This document shows positions 35,985-47,186 of a stretch of DNA of 64,000 nt, piece by piece; the first letter of the stretch is position 1, and every line of letters begins with the position of its first letter. The DNA comes from Paracyclopina nana (taxonomy: Eukaryota > Arthropoda > Copepoda > Cyclopoida > Cyclopettidae): the NCBI GenBank assembly GCA_019096065.1, contig JAGUCH010000003.1:6386001-6450000 (forward strand). The letters are read 5' to 3'. Below the pieces are notes generated by a model. The model was not told the DNA's origin. It was given only the letters and a program-made list of their open reading frames with translations, and did no database searches. Position numbers and translations under genes: made by a program.

Positions 35985-36296
35985 AAAATAATGTATTCTG
36001 TGAATATTTCATATGCTACTGCTAATAAAACGATGATATTTCGAATACCTGGTACATAATATTTTAGTTTTATCCATTTTGAATTTGCCTCTCTTTTTCG
36101 CATAGCAAAGTGCTACAAGAGTATAAATCAGAAAGTGGCGTTTAGCAGAAATTTTTCTGTTTCATGAATATTGACATTTGGCCGGATCCAACAAATAACT
36201 CTGGTCTGAGTAACTAACACTGTCTAACAGTCGCATTCGTCTTTCGTCGCCTGGCAGCCGATTGCATTAATTTACAAATTCCGCATCACATTGAAA
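35985..36296. other. 3' UTR and SR-gene leader
   Basis: Includes the DCAF1 poly(A) signal AATAAA at 36024-36029 and the promoter and leader of the downstream SR gene. Nothing else was recognised. Confidence 0.4.
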
Positions 36297-37743
36297 ATGC
36301 CGTCCGGACAACGCGTATATGTCGGTAACCTAGCCAATGACATCCGTGAGCGCGACGTGGAGAAGTTCTTCAAGGGCTTTGGCAAGCTCGGCGAAATTTC
36401 CATCAAGAATGGCTACGGATTCGTCGACTTTGAAGATCACCGTGACGCAGACGACGCAGTCCACGATTTAGACGGCAAGGATCTCCGTGGATCTCGGTAC
36501 GTTAATCTGCTACTTCTTGCATATACTTTTGGGCTCATTCTTTTGTTCAGCGTCCGAGTGGAGTTAGCTCGTGATCGCCGCGATCGCGACCGAGGAGATA
36601 GAGGAGACCGTGGAGATCGTGGCGGCCGTTTCAACCGTGGCGGCGGTGGCCGCTCACCCAACCGTAACAATGCTGGACGGCGTCGGGGCAACCCACCTGG
36701 ACGAAAAACTGAATATCGTTTGATTGTCGAGAACTTGAGTTCAAGGACGTCTTGGCAGGTCAGTGTTTGGGATCTGCGATTTCCCCCAGGAAATAATTCG
36801 TTGCAGCCGTTTTGGATACACAACTCGATTGTCTTATAAGTCCTTGCTTGACCATTGGTAATTCTGACCTCAAGGAGATTTTTAAACCTGCAACACCCCC
36901 GTTCGGCTAAGTCTGGATTCGGTGGTCACGATGGAACTTTCCTTGTGATCCAAGTTTGATACGAGGCAACCCACTCCGCTCTGGGCGACCATTTTTCCAC
37001 CCTGCCTCTGGGCCAAGTTTCCTCAACTCGTACCATTTTGGTCATCTACCGTGATCCACGGAGAAATAGGGGAAAGCCAAGTTTTCAGGCCGCGCTTCTT
37101 CTTATGGGTCAGGTTATCCTAAAATTAAGGGGCTAGGGGAGTTTCCAAGGCCGCAGTCCGTGGGACAAGGTAACGACCACTTTAAGACTCACTGGAAAGC
37201 TCATGATAGTTTTTTGTAAATCTTAGTTTTCAAACTTCATGTGTAACTGCCAAATTGCATTCAAATATTGCCTTAACACTTTTCCCTGTAAGCATAACTT
37301 TTAACAATCTATCATTCCTAGGACTTGAAGGACTACTTCAGGGCAGCTGGAGACATCACCTACACCAATGCCCACAAGCCTCATCAAGGAGAGGGGTAAT
37401 TCGGATTTAGAATGATTCTCAACCTAGCGCTTATTTTATGTCGCTAACTTTTTAGAATTGTTGAATTTGCTGATCGCAAAGGATTGGAATATGCTCTGGA
37501 CAAGTTGGATGATACTGAATTGGATGGTCGCCGAATCAAGCTGATTGATGAGAACAAGTCCAAGGGATCCTCTCGTAGATCTGAATCCAGATCAAAGTAA
37601 GGCCCTTTCAGTTTCCTTAGTGTGAGCTTTAACTAACTTTTTCCACTTATAGATCTAGATCAAGGTCTAGGTCCAGGAGCCGCAGATCAGACTCTCGCTC
37701 CAAGTCTCGATCCAAGAGCCGAAGCAGGTCCAACTCTCGTTGA
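36297..37743 (+). CDS. SR splicing factor, B52/SRSF4-5-6 type
   Basis: Exons 36297-36496, 36551-36758, 37322-37395, 37456-37596 and 37653-37743 encode 237 residues. SR proteins bind exonic enhancers and recruit U1 and U2AF during spliceosome assembly. RRM1 begins at residue 4, with RNP2 RVYVGNL and RNP1 NGYGFVDF. An Arg/Gly/Asp-rich hinge (RDRGDRGDRGGRFNRGGGG) precedes RRM2. In place of the SWQDLKD signature of two-RRM SR proteins there is SWQ at the end of exon 2 and DLKDYFR in exon 3. A short RS tail with repeated Arg-Ser closes the protein. Intron 2 is 563 bp, about ten times the local norm, and carries a candidate poison exon. AATAAA lies at 37824-37829. Length and hinge suit B52/SRSF5 more than SRSF1. 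Confidence 0.93.
37089..37169 (+). other. Candidate poison cassette exon in SR gene intron 2
   Basis: Within the exceptionally long intron 2, an acceptor TTTTCAG|G ends at 37088 and a good donor AAG|GTAACG follows 37169. This delimits 81 nt. Entered in the frame left by exon 2 it reaches TAG after 15 codons, so inclusion would truncate the protein within RRM2. SR genes in flies and vertebrates are known to autoregulate through such exons coupled to nonsense-mediated decay. This particular exon is inferred from sequence only. Confidence 0.35.
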
Positions 37744-37878
37744 AAGAACATTGGAGCACATTATTATACACTACATATTAAACGTACAAAATTAACGCTA
37801 CTTGCGGTATGTTGAAGCAGAGAAATAAAAGTGCTCGTAAAAAGAATCCATTTCGTGTCAAATTACAAGAGCTTAAAA

Positions 37879-38694
37879 ATGATGCGCTCATTTGGAAAAG
37901 TTTACAAAGATCGAACCCAGGGACTTAGAGAGGGGCCAATTTACGTCTATGTGCAGGCTAAGACTGTCTTCCTCGGAGCTCTGTTCCTCATTTGTGGCGC
38001 AATTGTATCGGCCATCACGCAAAAGCTAACGAATACCAACCTGACCGTTGACATGCAGGCTTGTCCCGCTTTAGATGGGCTGATTCACACGTGGATTTCT
38101 ACTATGGGGAATGTGTGCATCATTTTAGGACTGTTGGGCTTTGCGATGGGTGGTGTTGTGTCCAAATTATTCCTATTTTGCCAATTGCGAGATGAAGCCA
38201 TTTGCTGCGGTAAGATGTTCATGGGTCTGGTTGGGAAAGTACTGAGCTTTGTTGGATTCACTGGGCTGCTCCTGTACAACGTTCACGGAACTTTTGTGAT
38301 GAGGTACGTTATTATTTGAGAGAATTGCCAGGGTTTGACTACTATACAAAATCAATGGTGTTCCAGGGAGGCACTTAAAAGTGGAGTTCAATCAGAGTCT
38401 CAATGGCCGCTTGATTCCGCAAAAACGTATTGTTCTAGCATAATTTTGACCCTTTTCAAAATCATGAACTATGGAGTGTACACTTTTTTTGGGCTCAGTT
38501 GTATCCTAAGTATGGTCTTCTGCTATATGAAGATCAGCAAGTTTAGGGAAGATTCCGATGCCTTGCCCGAATTCGGCATTGAGGCCACCAAGATGGCCAA
38601 AGTGTTTGGAGTTATCGAGACGAAGAAGAAAAAGAAAGCCAAAAAAGGGGCGATATCTAGCACTGATGACGATCTTGGCTCAACAGAGCAATAA
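37879..38694 (+). CDS. Multi-pass membrane protein, unknown family
   Basis: I do not recognise the family. Exons 37879-38303 and 38367-38694 give 250 residues. Four hydrophobic helices are visible (FLGALFLICGAIVSAI, VCIILGLLGFAMGGVV, VGKVLSFVGFTGLLLYNV, YTFFGLSCILSMVFCYM) with a short basic N-terminus. The loop after helix 1 carries an NLT glycosylation site and one cysteine, TNTNLTVDMQACP. The C-terminal tail is cytoplasmic-looking with a KKKKKAKKG run and a Ser/Asp-rich end. The ATG chosen is the first of a tandem ATGATG; the frame is open upstream without another ATG. Confidence 0.7.
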
Positions 38695-38784
38695 AGGGGA
38701 GGCAAATCACATAACAAATAATTGTATTAATAAGAGCCAATAATGCTTGGTGTTACACAAATTTTGCATCATGCTGAACATAAA

Positions 38785-41408
38785 TTAAGAGATAGATTTA
38801 AACGTAGGCTCCTCGCCAGCTTCTTGCCTAATTTTAATATGAGCTATGGTATTGGTAAAATGTTGGTTGATTTGGTCTGCCTCGTCGCTGCCACCCTCCA
38901 GGTTGGGTAGTTCTTCTCTTACTCTGTTCACCAACTCTTGAAGGATTTCTTCGGTGATTCCGCCATGTCCTTTTTCGCTGAAGTAGATGTACTTGTTCAA
39001 GAGTTCAATGTACAACTGAGCCTTGATTCCAGGATCCATGCATTGGGATGCAATCTTGACACCTTTCTTGAGGCAATCGAGAACTCTTTTCGAGTCCCTC
39101 AACTAAAATCATTGAGGCTCATGACATCACGAATATCTAAAGCTAAAATGTAAAAATACCTCTTTGCCATCGTTAGTCTTCGTTTTGCCAGACCAAAACA
39201 GGTGGGAGCATACTTGTACTCCACGGCACTGATCAGGCTTTTTCAACAGCTTTGAGGCTGCAAGAGCGCATTGGGTCCTCAAAGGGTCGTGATTCTCTTC
39301 AGAAAAGCATTTCATCTGCTCCAAAGTTCCGGTCATCAAAGTTATGGCAGCCAGCTGAGCTCTGGAGTCCGAAATCTCGTCCTCGTACAATGAAAACGCT
39401 TGCGACATGTACTCATAAGCCACAGTCTCTTGGGATTCGAATGGAATGGTGTCTAGAACAAGGGCCCCTTGGAGGTAAAGCCTCAAAGGAAGCTCTGACA
39501 TTTCGGCCTTCACCAAAGCAGTCAAGGTGGTATGGCAAAACTTGAATATCTTATCCACCTTTTTCTCCCACTTGTCGTCTTTATCCTTGATGGCAAAAAA
39601 ATCCTGAGCCAACCTGTCAAAAAAAATCCGTTAGAAGTTTTTAACCCTTGAAGGCTCTGACTACACTAACTTGTATGCAGCCATAATTATGGGTGGCAGA
39701 GTTGACCCTATTCGGTGAGGCCCACCGAGGCCGAAATGCTTCCTAGCATTACTCAAGATCTGGTATTGCTGATCAGGATTATTTTCAGCCTTGAGAACAT
39801 GGACAATCTTTCCCATCAGGGACTGCTCCTCGGCAAACTCTTCCATGTCATCCCATTTTTCAGGGGTGGGTCCGTCTTCTTGGTCTTTAATGAGAGGTGC
39901 CAGCAGACCCAGAACAGTTTCAGTTTGGTCAGCAGTGGCTATGAAAGTCTCATTGTCAATGATGTTGTTGCCAATGAAAACTGCCATTGCTCTCCTTCCT
40001 TCGAAATCAAACATGCTCAACAAGGGGGCAAAGTGGGCCAAACCAAGAACGGCGATCATGTCGTTCAAGTTGTTGATTGGAATTAAGAGCAACTTCTCAA
40101 GCTCTCGCCCAACCGGAGTCGAGTACTCAACCCTAAAAATTGTGAAATTAGTAAAATTCAAATAGCATTTAAAATGAGCTAGTGGCTTACATTTCGAGGC
40201 TAATGTTTTCGAATAGTTTTTTGGTGACTTCTAAAACGGTGTCCACATAGTCAATTCGTTCAGGATAGCATTTGTGAGCCATGTTGATCAAGGAGACTTG
40301 CAGTGACACAATATCCTCTGGCGGCATGTCTTTCTTGCCAGTTATGATAGCCGCAATTTCATTGGAGAAAATATCAAAGAGTTGAATGTCGCTGGGGATG
40401 CCACCGGTGCCATCTTCCCTTTGGGCATAGAGCGCCAGCCTGTCAATCAGGGTGATGATGACATTCTTCACGTTGACCGAGGGATGCAATTGTCCACATG
40501 CAGACAAGAAGTTGTTCAAGGTGGCCAAGTGCATTTCATCAGGGAACACTTGAATAACGCACTCCATAAGGTACTCTTGAGAGATGGGATCACGACACGA
40601 GACCACCTGCTCCAGGACACCAGGGAGGACGACATCTTTGTACATGGCCAAGTCAATGTTTTCCAGCTGTGACAGCCTAACCAAATTAGTGCCAACCAGG
40701 ATCCTCAGCTCCATACGCTCTCGTTCCCTCCTCTCCCTCTCCCTGGAATGTCCTTGATGCTGCATCCTCACCCACAGCTTGTTCATCTCGGAGAAGTTCA
40801 AATGAATGAAATCAATGGAGTCGGCCACAGTTCCATCCAGGGGATTCTCGGCGTCTTGAACAACTTCCAGACAGTCTGGAAGGATGTTTCGAGTGCATTG
40901 CAGCAAGTAGTTCCTCAAGAAGAGCCCACGCAAAGGGTGTTGGACACCGCGACACATTTCCACCAGATCCCGCAGAATGTCACGCCTGGAGAACTCATTG
41001 GTGTGGATGTACACCATACCCACCGTGATGAGCAAGTACATTCTTGGCACAATGTTTCCGGCATATTGGACCAGTTCATATAGGTCGGCCACTTTGTGGC
41101 CTCGCCGGAACTCATCCAACAGGTACTGCTCAAGATGCCTGAGTTCATCACAAATGGCCATGTACAGTTGGTAGTAACTCTTGGGCGACAGCAACGAGGT
41201 CCGCAACTCCCCTTTAAAAAATTCGGTTCTTCATCTGTGTTCAAAAATCATGAATGTCAGTGTTACCTAGCATGTTGGAAGCATGTTTGAGGCCGTCCAT
41301 GAGCTTTCCCTTGTCCAAGCACCGTTTCATTTGAAAAGCCTGTGCTTTCACGATGCCCAAGGCCTCCTCAAGAAGCCTTTCTTGGTCATCCATATTCTGT
41401 TGTGCCAT
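38785..41408 (-). CDS. VPS35: Retromer subunit VPS35
   Basis: Five exons on the minus strand (41408-41267, 41211-40191, 40132-39671, 39613-39160, 39102-38785) encode 798 residues (human 796). VPS35 is the alpha-solenoid scaffold of retromer, which with VPS26 and VPS29 recycles cargo from endosomes to the Golgi and plasma membrane. The N-terminal VPS26-binding segment is nearly identical to the family ([34 protein letters not shown], then [10 protein letters not shown], the PRLYLM-type motif). The centre ([32 protein letters not shown]) and C-terminal VPS29-binding solenoid ([35 protein letters not shown]) are intact. The gene converges tail to tail with the membrane-protein gene, 90 bp between stops. 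Confidence 0.97.
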
Positions 41409-41562
41409 TTTCGCAGGATTTGTTATCAAAAACTGCTGACACCCACTTGGACGAAAATACCAGATGTCCGTAACTCATTAACCACCGAAAAGTTCACAAA
41501 ACCGCCGAAATGATGAGAAATGAGTTTAGAGTTTATTTTATTCAGACTATAAATATGAGATT

Positions 41563-42281
41563 TTATCTTTTCTTGCCGATTGTGATGCCGTTGTTGGAAT
41601 TGTTGATGAGTGCTGTGAAGAGGACACCCTTGAGGAGACCGGCTCCGAACAAAAGTGCTCCTTGAGTCAACTCTCTCTTGTTTAAGTGAATGTATGGGTC
41701 TTCACCATATCCTCCATACCCTTAAAAATGCAATTTGATCATGAAACATTCATTTTGATGCTTATTTATGAATCGAAATCAAGAATGCGTTTTTTATAAT
41801 CTTGATGAGATAATTGCGAATGCTTTGTGGTAATTACTTAATAATAAAATTTGGTTTTTAATTACTTTTTTAACAGTAAAAAACAGTATTATTTACCTGG
41901 TGCATAACCATAAGGGTCATAATGCTGCTGTGGAGGTGCATGATAAGGTTGATGATGCTGTGGAGGTGGATGATATGCTGGAGGAGCATGATATGAGGGA
42001 GGAGGCCCATAGGCTTGGGGAGGGGCATAGGCCTTATCTTGGCCATGATAGTAGTGATGATGTGTATGTGCTACGCCATGATCAGCTTTATATGAAGGGG
42101 CAGAATAAGAAGGGGCTCCATAAGAGGACGAAGGGGCTCCATACCCCGAATCAGCCTCAGCTATGCTACCGCTCACGCAGAGCATAACTAACTAGAAAAT
42201 TCAATTTTTGCTCCAAAAAATCTTGGTTCATTCACTTATTCAAATAAAAAACATTCTTACCAGAAATGCTTTCTGTAGCAT
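41563..42281 (-). CDS. Secreted Tyr/Gly/Pro/His-rich protein
   Basis: Exons 42281-42261 (21 bp), 42191-41897 and 41720-41563 encode 157 residues. The tiny first exon supplies only the first seven residues of the signal peptide, completed in exon 2 (MLQKAFLLVMLCVSGSIAEA). Repeats of YGAPS and YSAPSY, then His/Pro-rich PPPQHHQPYHAPP runs, make the middle low-complexity. The C-terminus is different: a charged segment (DPYIHLNKREL) and a hydrophobic helix (GALLFGAGLLKGVLFTALI) before a basic end. Tyr/Pro/His-rich sequences of this sort occur in cuticle, eggshell and adhesive proteins of arthropods, but there is no R&R chitin-binding consensus. A poly(A) signal is present on the minus strand at 41532-41537. 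Confidence 0.75.
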
Positions 42282-43432
42282 ATTTGGTTATCGGAAGTTG
42301 GTAACGAACTGACCGAGCATAGTGTGGTGCAACTTTAGTTAAGGTATGGATGAACCGGAAGAATTTTATGAAGCAACACTGGGATGACATTGAACTTCTT
42401 GGAACCCACACGTATGCTTGCTCGCTGCCTTAACCGCCGCCGCAGATAGAGACTACGCTCAAAAAAGCAAAAGTGGCAGACTGGGTTGCTTATAAAAATT
42501 CAAAGCAAAAAAATGATAGATACGCAACGGTTCTGAACTATCAGGATTGTGAGCAAAATCATTTGAGGGCCATTAAAATGAAAACCCAGGAAAGTAGGCA
42601 GTTCAGGGTCATGATCAGGCTTGGGCTGCACGGATAGTCGATACATGGGTTTCAGTTGCAGCAGACAGCATTCCCCACTTCCTATAGAGACGCGATAAAA
42701 CAAGGATAGATTCTCTATGTAGCGTGGTTTTTATGCAAGTGGTTTTTTTTTCATACCTAGTACACATCCAGGTTTACTGTTACATTGCTCGCTAAAATAA
42801 TTGTAGTGCGCTAAATTTCAAGTTATTAGCTTGATTAATCAAGTGGAAACCACTTAAAATACATAAATAATATCTACATAATAGACTAACAGCATGCAAA
42901 TATTGATGCTAAAGAAAAGCTTTTTTGGCCTAAAATGCAATTGCGTTAATCAGATAGGCAAGTCCGACCGTGTCAAGATTTTACGTAACGAGGCGGTGCC
43001 CAAAAATGACTTTTCGCTTCTTTAGTTCCTAGTTGGGCAACTAGTAATTTTTTGACCTGCTATAAAAATGGTGCAGTAGGCCCACATTTAGCCTAGATCA
43101 ATTGTCCCTGAATCCTTCCCACACTCGTTTGCAATACAATATTAAAGCTCTATGCAAAAAATTTATCTACTATAAAGGCAGCATGTACAGTACACCGAGC
43201 CAAGTTTGATTACTATTTCTTAATTTGGTTAAATTAAGACATTTTAATCAACAATGATTTCTGCACAAGTAGATTGTAATACACTGTGCGCCTAAATCTT
43301 TGAATGATTCACTCAGTTATGATCAGCAGAATTGAAGAACAAATGCTTAGTTTTACACAATAAGCCCTGGAAACCAACTTATATTTAGGAAGGAATAAGC
43401 TTGAAGTATTTAAAAAGTTCAATCCAAAGCAG
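42282..43432. other. Intergenic, no gene recognised
   Basis: Holds the promoter of the Tyr/Gly-rich gene (right flank on the minus strand) and the 3' flank of glycyl-tRNA synthetase. The rest is AT-rich with no supported frame. Confidence 0.45.
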
Positions 43433-45811
43433 CTATTTTGTGGTCTCTTGCTGCTCAAACTTGGGATACTTTTCGGTTATGTCCTGCCATGTAATTTTTC
43501 CGACAGCAAGCTCCCTGATTTTGGGTCCGATGTCTTCCACAGGCATTCTCACTTGCAACATTGAATCTCTTTCTCTCAATGTGGCTGTGTGAGGCTCTTT
43601 AAGGCTGTCAAAATCAACACAAATTCCAAATGGAATGGCAACTTCATCAGTTCTTGCATATCTCTTGCCAATAGATCCAGAGTTATCATCAATTTTATGA
43701 GAGACTTCATTTTCAGTCAAGGACCGAGAAATCAGCTTGACTAGGGGGTTGAAGTCAGGGTTATTGGAGAGGGGCAAAACTGAGGCTTTTAGAGGAGCAA
43801 TTGAAGCTGGCAAGGAAAAGAATGTTCTGGCCTCATCTCCTTCCCTCATTTTGAAGTTGTGCTCAAACAGAGAATACATAATTCTTCCAATGCCAAAAGA
43901 GGGCTCAATGACACTTGGAGTAATTTTCTCAACATGAACTGTTCGTGACTCTTTCTTAATGGAGACCATATCTTTGGTAACCTTTTGATCCTCGAAGTCG
44001 AACTCACCATTCGACAGAAGTTTAGCCTAAAATAATACTGTCATGAGGTTTATGAAGGAATCGTGAGCCAGGATCTTACCTCATAATCTGTGATTTCATT
44101 CAAAGACAAGTTGGCCATTTTGTCCATTATCGACTTTGCCTGACCCTTGAAGGCCTTTCCCATCAGACCTTTGTTGGGCACCATCAGCACAACATCCTCG
44201 GTTTTGGGCTGGTCCAACTTTTTTTCAGCAGTCAAAGACACTCCAGTGGCCTTGGAATGTTGGGACAGGTCAAAGGCTGACCTATCTGCACAGCCCACAC
44301 ATTCAACCCATCCATAAGATGTTAGAAGCTCAGCATCCCAACAGTCACATGCATAATGGGCCATTTCATTGCCCATATGTTGACGGAATCTAAGCTTGTT
44401 AGGGTCTACACCAATTTTAAAGAGGAATTGTTGGATTCTCGCCATGAAATATCCCAAAGACTCATTGGCAACAGTTCCAGATGCAACAGCTTCTCCTATG
44501 GTGGTCTTGTACACTGATTTGCCTGTAATTTTACAAATTAGAGCTCAATATGGCTTCTTGAATAAAACTATCAAAATGATTACCTTCCATCTGGCAGTTG
44601 GCTGAGTAAAGAGAAACTTCATAGTCTTTCAAGCTTTCAAATTTAGGATGACTTTTGTCCTGAGGATCACAAAAGTGTTCAATTTCAGCCATTGTGAATT
44701 CTCTGACTCTGATCAGCCCTGACCGAGGTGAAATTTCATTTCTAAAGGCATTTCCAATTTGAGCGGCTGCAAAGGGCAGCTTGCCTTGATTGAACTCCAA
44801 GAGCCTCTTGAAGTTGACAAAAATGCCCTGGGCAGTTTCTGGCCTAAGAAACCCTTTCACCATTCCAGTAGGCCCAATGTGAGTTTGAAACATCAGATTG
44901 AACTCAATAGGTTCAGTCAAGTCATTGCCAGTCAAAGGTGACTTCATGTTGAACTCTTGCATGATGGCAGCCATCTCCTCTTTTGTCATCCCATCTAGTT
45001 TCACAACAATGTCATCAATCCTAGCCTTGGCATCATTGCCAGTTTTCTTGTCAGCCTTGATTTTCTCAAGGTGTGCCTTAATCAAGTGATCAAGCCTGAA
45101 AAATATTAATGCAATGCCTAAACGTCCATACCCATAAAATTTCAATTACCTGAAGCATTCCCCATTTTTTACATCCTTAACCATCAAATCAGCAAATTTA
45201 TCGACATGTCCAGAGGCCTTCAACACTGGCTCTGGGGTGAGCATGGAACAATCAACTTCTAGCATTTGTTCCTCCAAGATGAAGAATGATCTCCATGCAT
45301 TCAATATGTTGGCCTTCAAAGCACATCCCATTGGTCCAAAATCATATTGGCCAGAAATGCCGCCATAAATAGCAAAGGACTGATCATAGAAAAATCTCCT
45401 TTTGAGCAAGTCCTCCATCTTTGCTCTATCAAAGGCATCTTCACTAGGTCTAATATAAGAACATAGCAGAACACATAGAATTAATTCAAAAGGTTTAAAG
45501 ACATACCTCAATTCCAATTCTTTGTCTTCCAAAGCTTTTTTCCTGACTTTGAGTTCAGCAACAGCTTTTTTGACATCAAGATCAGGTTTGCCATCAGCCT
45601 TCAACTGCCTCACCAAATCTCCTTGCTCTTTGACCAAAGCTCTCAAGGGAGCTAAAATGGCCTCGGCTTCTGGTGAAAGTGCCATTTGATAAGTTGGTAT
45701 TTTAATGTTACGAAGCTTTGTTTTGGTCTTGGATCCCCAAGTTGACAACTGCAAAACTTGAATAGGTTTTCTGCTTTTGCTCAAGGAAAATATTAGTGCT
45801 AAAACTCGCAT
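43433..45811 (-). CDS. GARS: Glycyl-tRNA synthetase, probably cytosolic and mitochondrial
   Basis: Exons 45811-45507, 45449-45150, 45095-44584, 44522-44080 and 44026-43433 encode 717 residues (human 739). It is a class II synthetase that charges tRNA-Gly. The WHEP domain follows the second in-frame Met (45685), from about [15 protein letters not shown]. Motif 2 lies at [17 protein letters not shown] and motif 3 near [16 protein letters not shown]. The C-terminal anticodon-binding domain contains [11 protein letters not shown] and [10 protein letters not shown]. The 42 residues before the second Met are basic and lack acids, like a mitochondrial presequence. Alternative start use to make both forms is known for human GARS. 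The first intron (45450-45506) is 57 bp, a multiple of three, without stops. Confidence 0.96.
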
Positions 45812-46272
45812 GAATTTTCTTTGCACTGAAAGGTCACTTTCAATCTTAAAGCCACATTGCTGTTTATTTACAATCGCTTCCTCTCTTGATGACGCTTCGA
45901 GTCAAAACTCACATTGAAAACTCGCCACGTATTTGAGACCCGACTTTTTTTCCAAAATTTCTCAAATTGCTCAGAAGCAGAACATTTAAAAAAAATAGCA
46001 GGAATCTTATGGAAAATCAAATATTCCTAACTTTTAACATTGTGAGTTAGATTGGTCTCGGATATTTTTCAAGTCTCGACGACGACCGACCCCAAATTTA
46101 TTGATTCGTTTCATGAGCGGCTGATGTAATCCAGATATTTCCGACTCTTATTTTTTCGCAACTTTTTTTTTAGTAAACAAACGCAACCCTTTTTAATGAA
46201 TCTGGATGTGGCCACTACGTTCATTTCTTAGAATGCATTTGCTCCTTCCTATGACATAGAAAATAGTGTGGT
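45812..46272. other. Spacer between two minus-strand genes
   Basis: Promoter region of glycyl-tRNA synthetase and 3' flank of the exosome gene. The synthetase frame remains open a few codons beyond 45811 without an ATG. No other feature was recognised. Confidence 0.4.
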
Positions 46273-47186
46273 TCACACATTTGATTTATTGAAATCTACT
46301 TGAGCAGCAGTTTGAACTAGTTTCTTGATTGATTTCGATTGCTTTTTGGCCAAATGAATGCATTGGTGTAACTGCTCTGGACTTATTCCAGTGCCTCCTG
46401 GCTTATGAACATGGCAAATTTCATTGGTATCAGTGAGGACCACCGTCACATCTGAGCTTGCTAGGCTCTCTTCTTCATCTGTTGGGTCCATGAGAAGGTT
46501 GTCTTCAAAAATACTAATGGAGCAGCTTAATGGTATAGGCCCAAGTTTCAAAGGTTCCATTTCTTCAAGTAAAACTTCAATGTCCTCAACGTCTCCATCA
46601 TCATTTTTTTTCAACTCAACTTTAGGTAATTTTACGCTCTTCAGAGCTGCTGTCAAAGCTTTGATGCTAGCATCAAAAACGTTGCCAGCAAAGTTGAGAC
46701 AGGTCAAGTCAATGTACAAGCACCATGCATATTTGCCTACGTAAATACAGAGATCCTGTGGATTGATCAGACCTGAGTTGACAATGACTTCGTGCAAAAA
46801 ATGTGATCCAACTTGAGCAGTTTCAGAGGGTGGTCCTGGTTTGAACTGAGAGTGGCACACAGGGCTTAGAATCATATTCGTCACGAAATAGCCTAAAGAG
46901 GAAAACGGTAAGCTGAACCGCAAAATACATAAAATAATCATGTACCTTCTTTCGGCGTTTCTGGCCTTGGCTCAGCTATTTCCAGCTTGATGCCACAAAC
47001 TACCAAGGTATCTCCTTGCTTGACTATGGCTGATCCGTCTGCTGTTGAAATGGAGCCAACCGAAATCGAAACGGGTCGCAAGGACGACAAACTAGGACGA
47101 CCATCAGGCCTTTGGCCTTGCTCATAAAGCTGGCGAAAATACTCCTCAGGTTGAAGCTTTTTGAACGCTGAATCTGCCATTATCAT
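46273..47186 (-). CDS. EXOSC8: Exosome complex component RRP43 (EXOSC8)
   Basis: Exons 47186-46946 and 46892-46273 encode 286 residues (human EXOSC8 276). RRP43 is one of six RNase PH-like ring subunits of the RNA exosome; in animals the ring is catalytically inactive and threads RNA to associated nucleases. The N-terminus shows LQPEEYFRQLYEQGQRPDGR, the shared ring-subunit signature, and GDTLVVCGIKLEIAEP. The second exon has SQFKPGPPSE, then DLCIYVGKYAWCLYIDLTCL and the acidic insertion before LGPIPLSCSI. Its ending matches the family. Two ATGs two codons apart are possible starts; the first was used. Confidence 0.94.
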
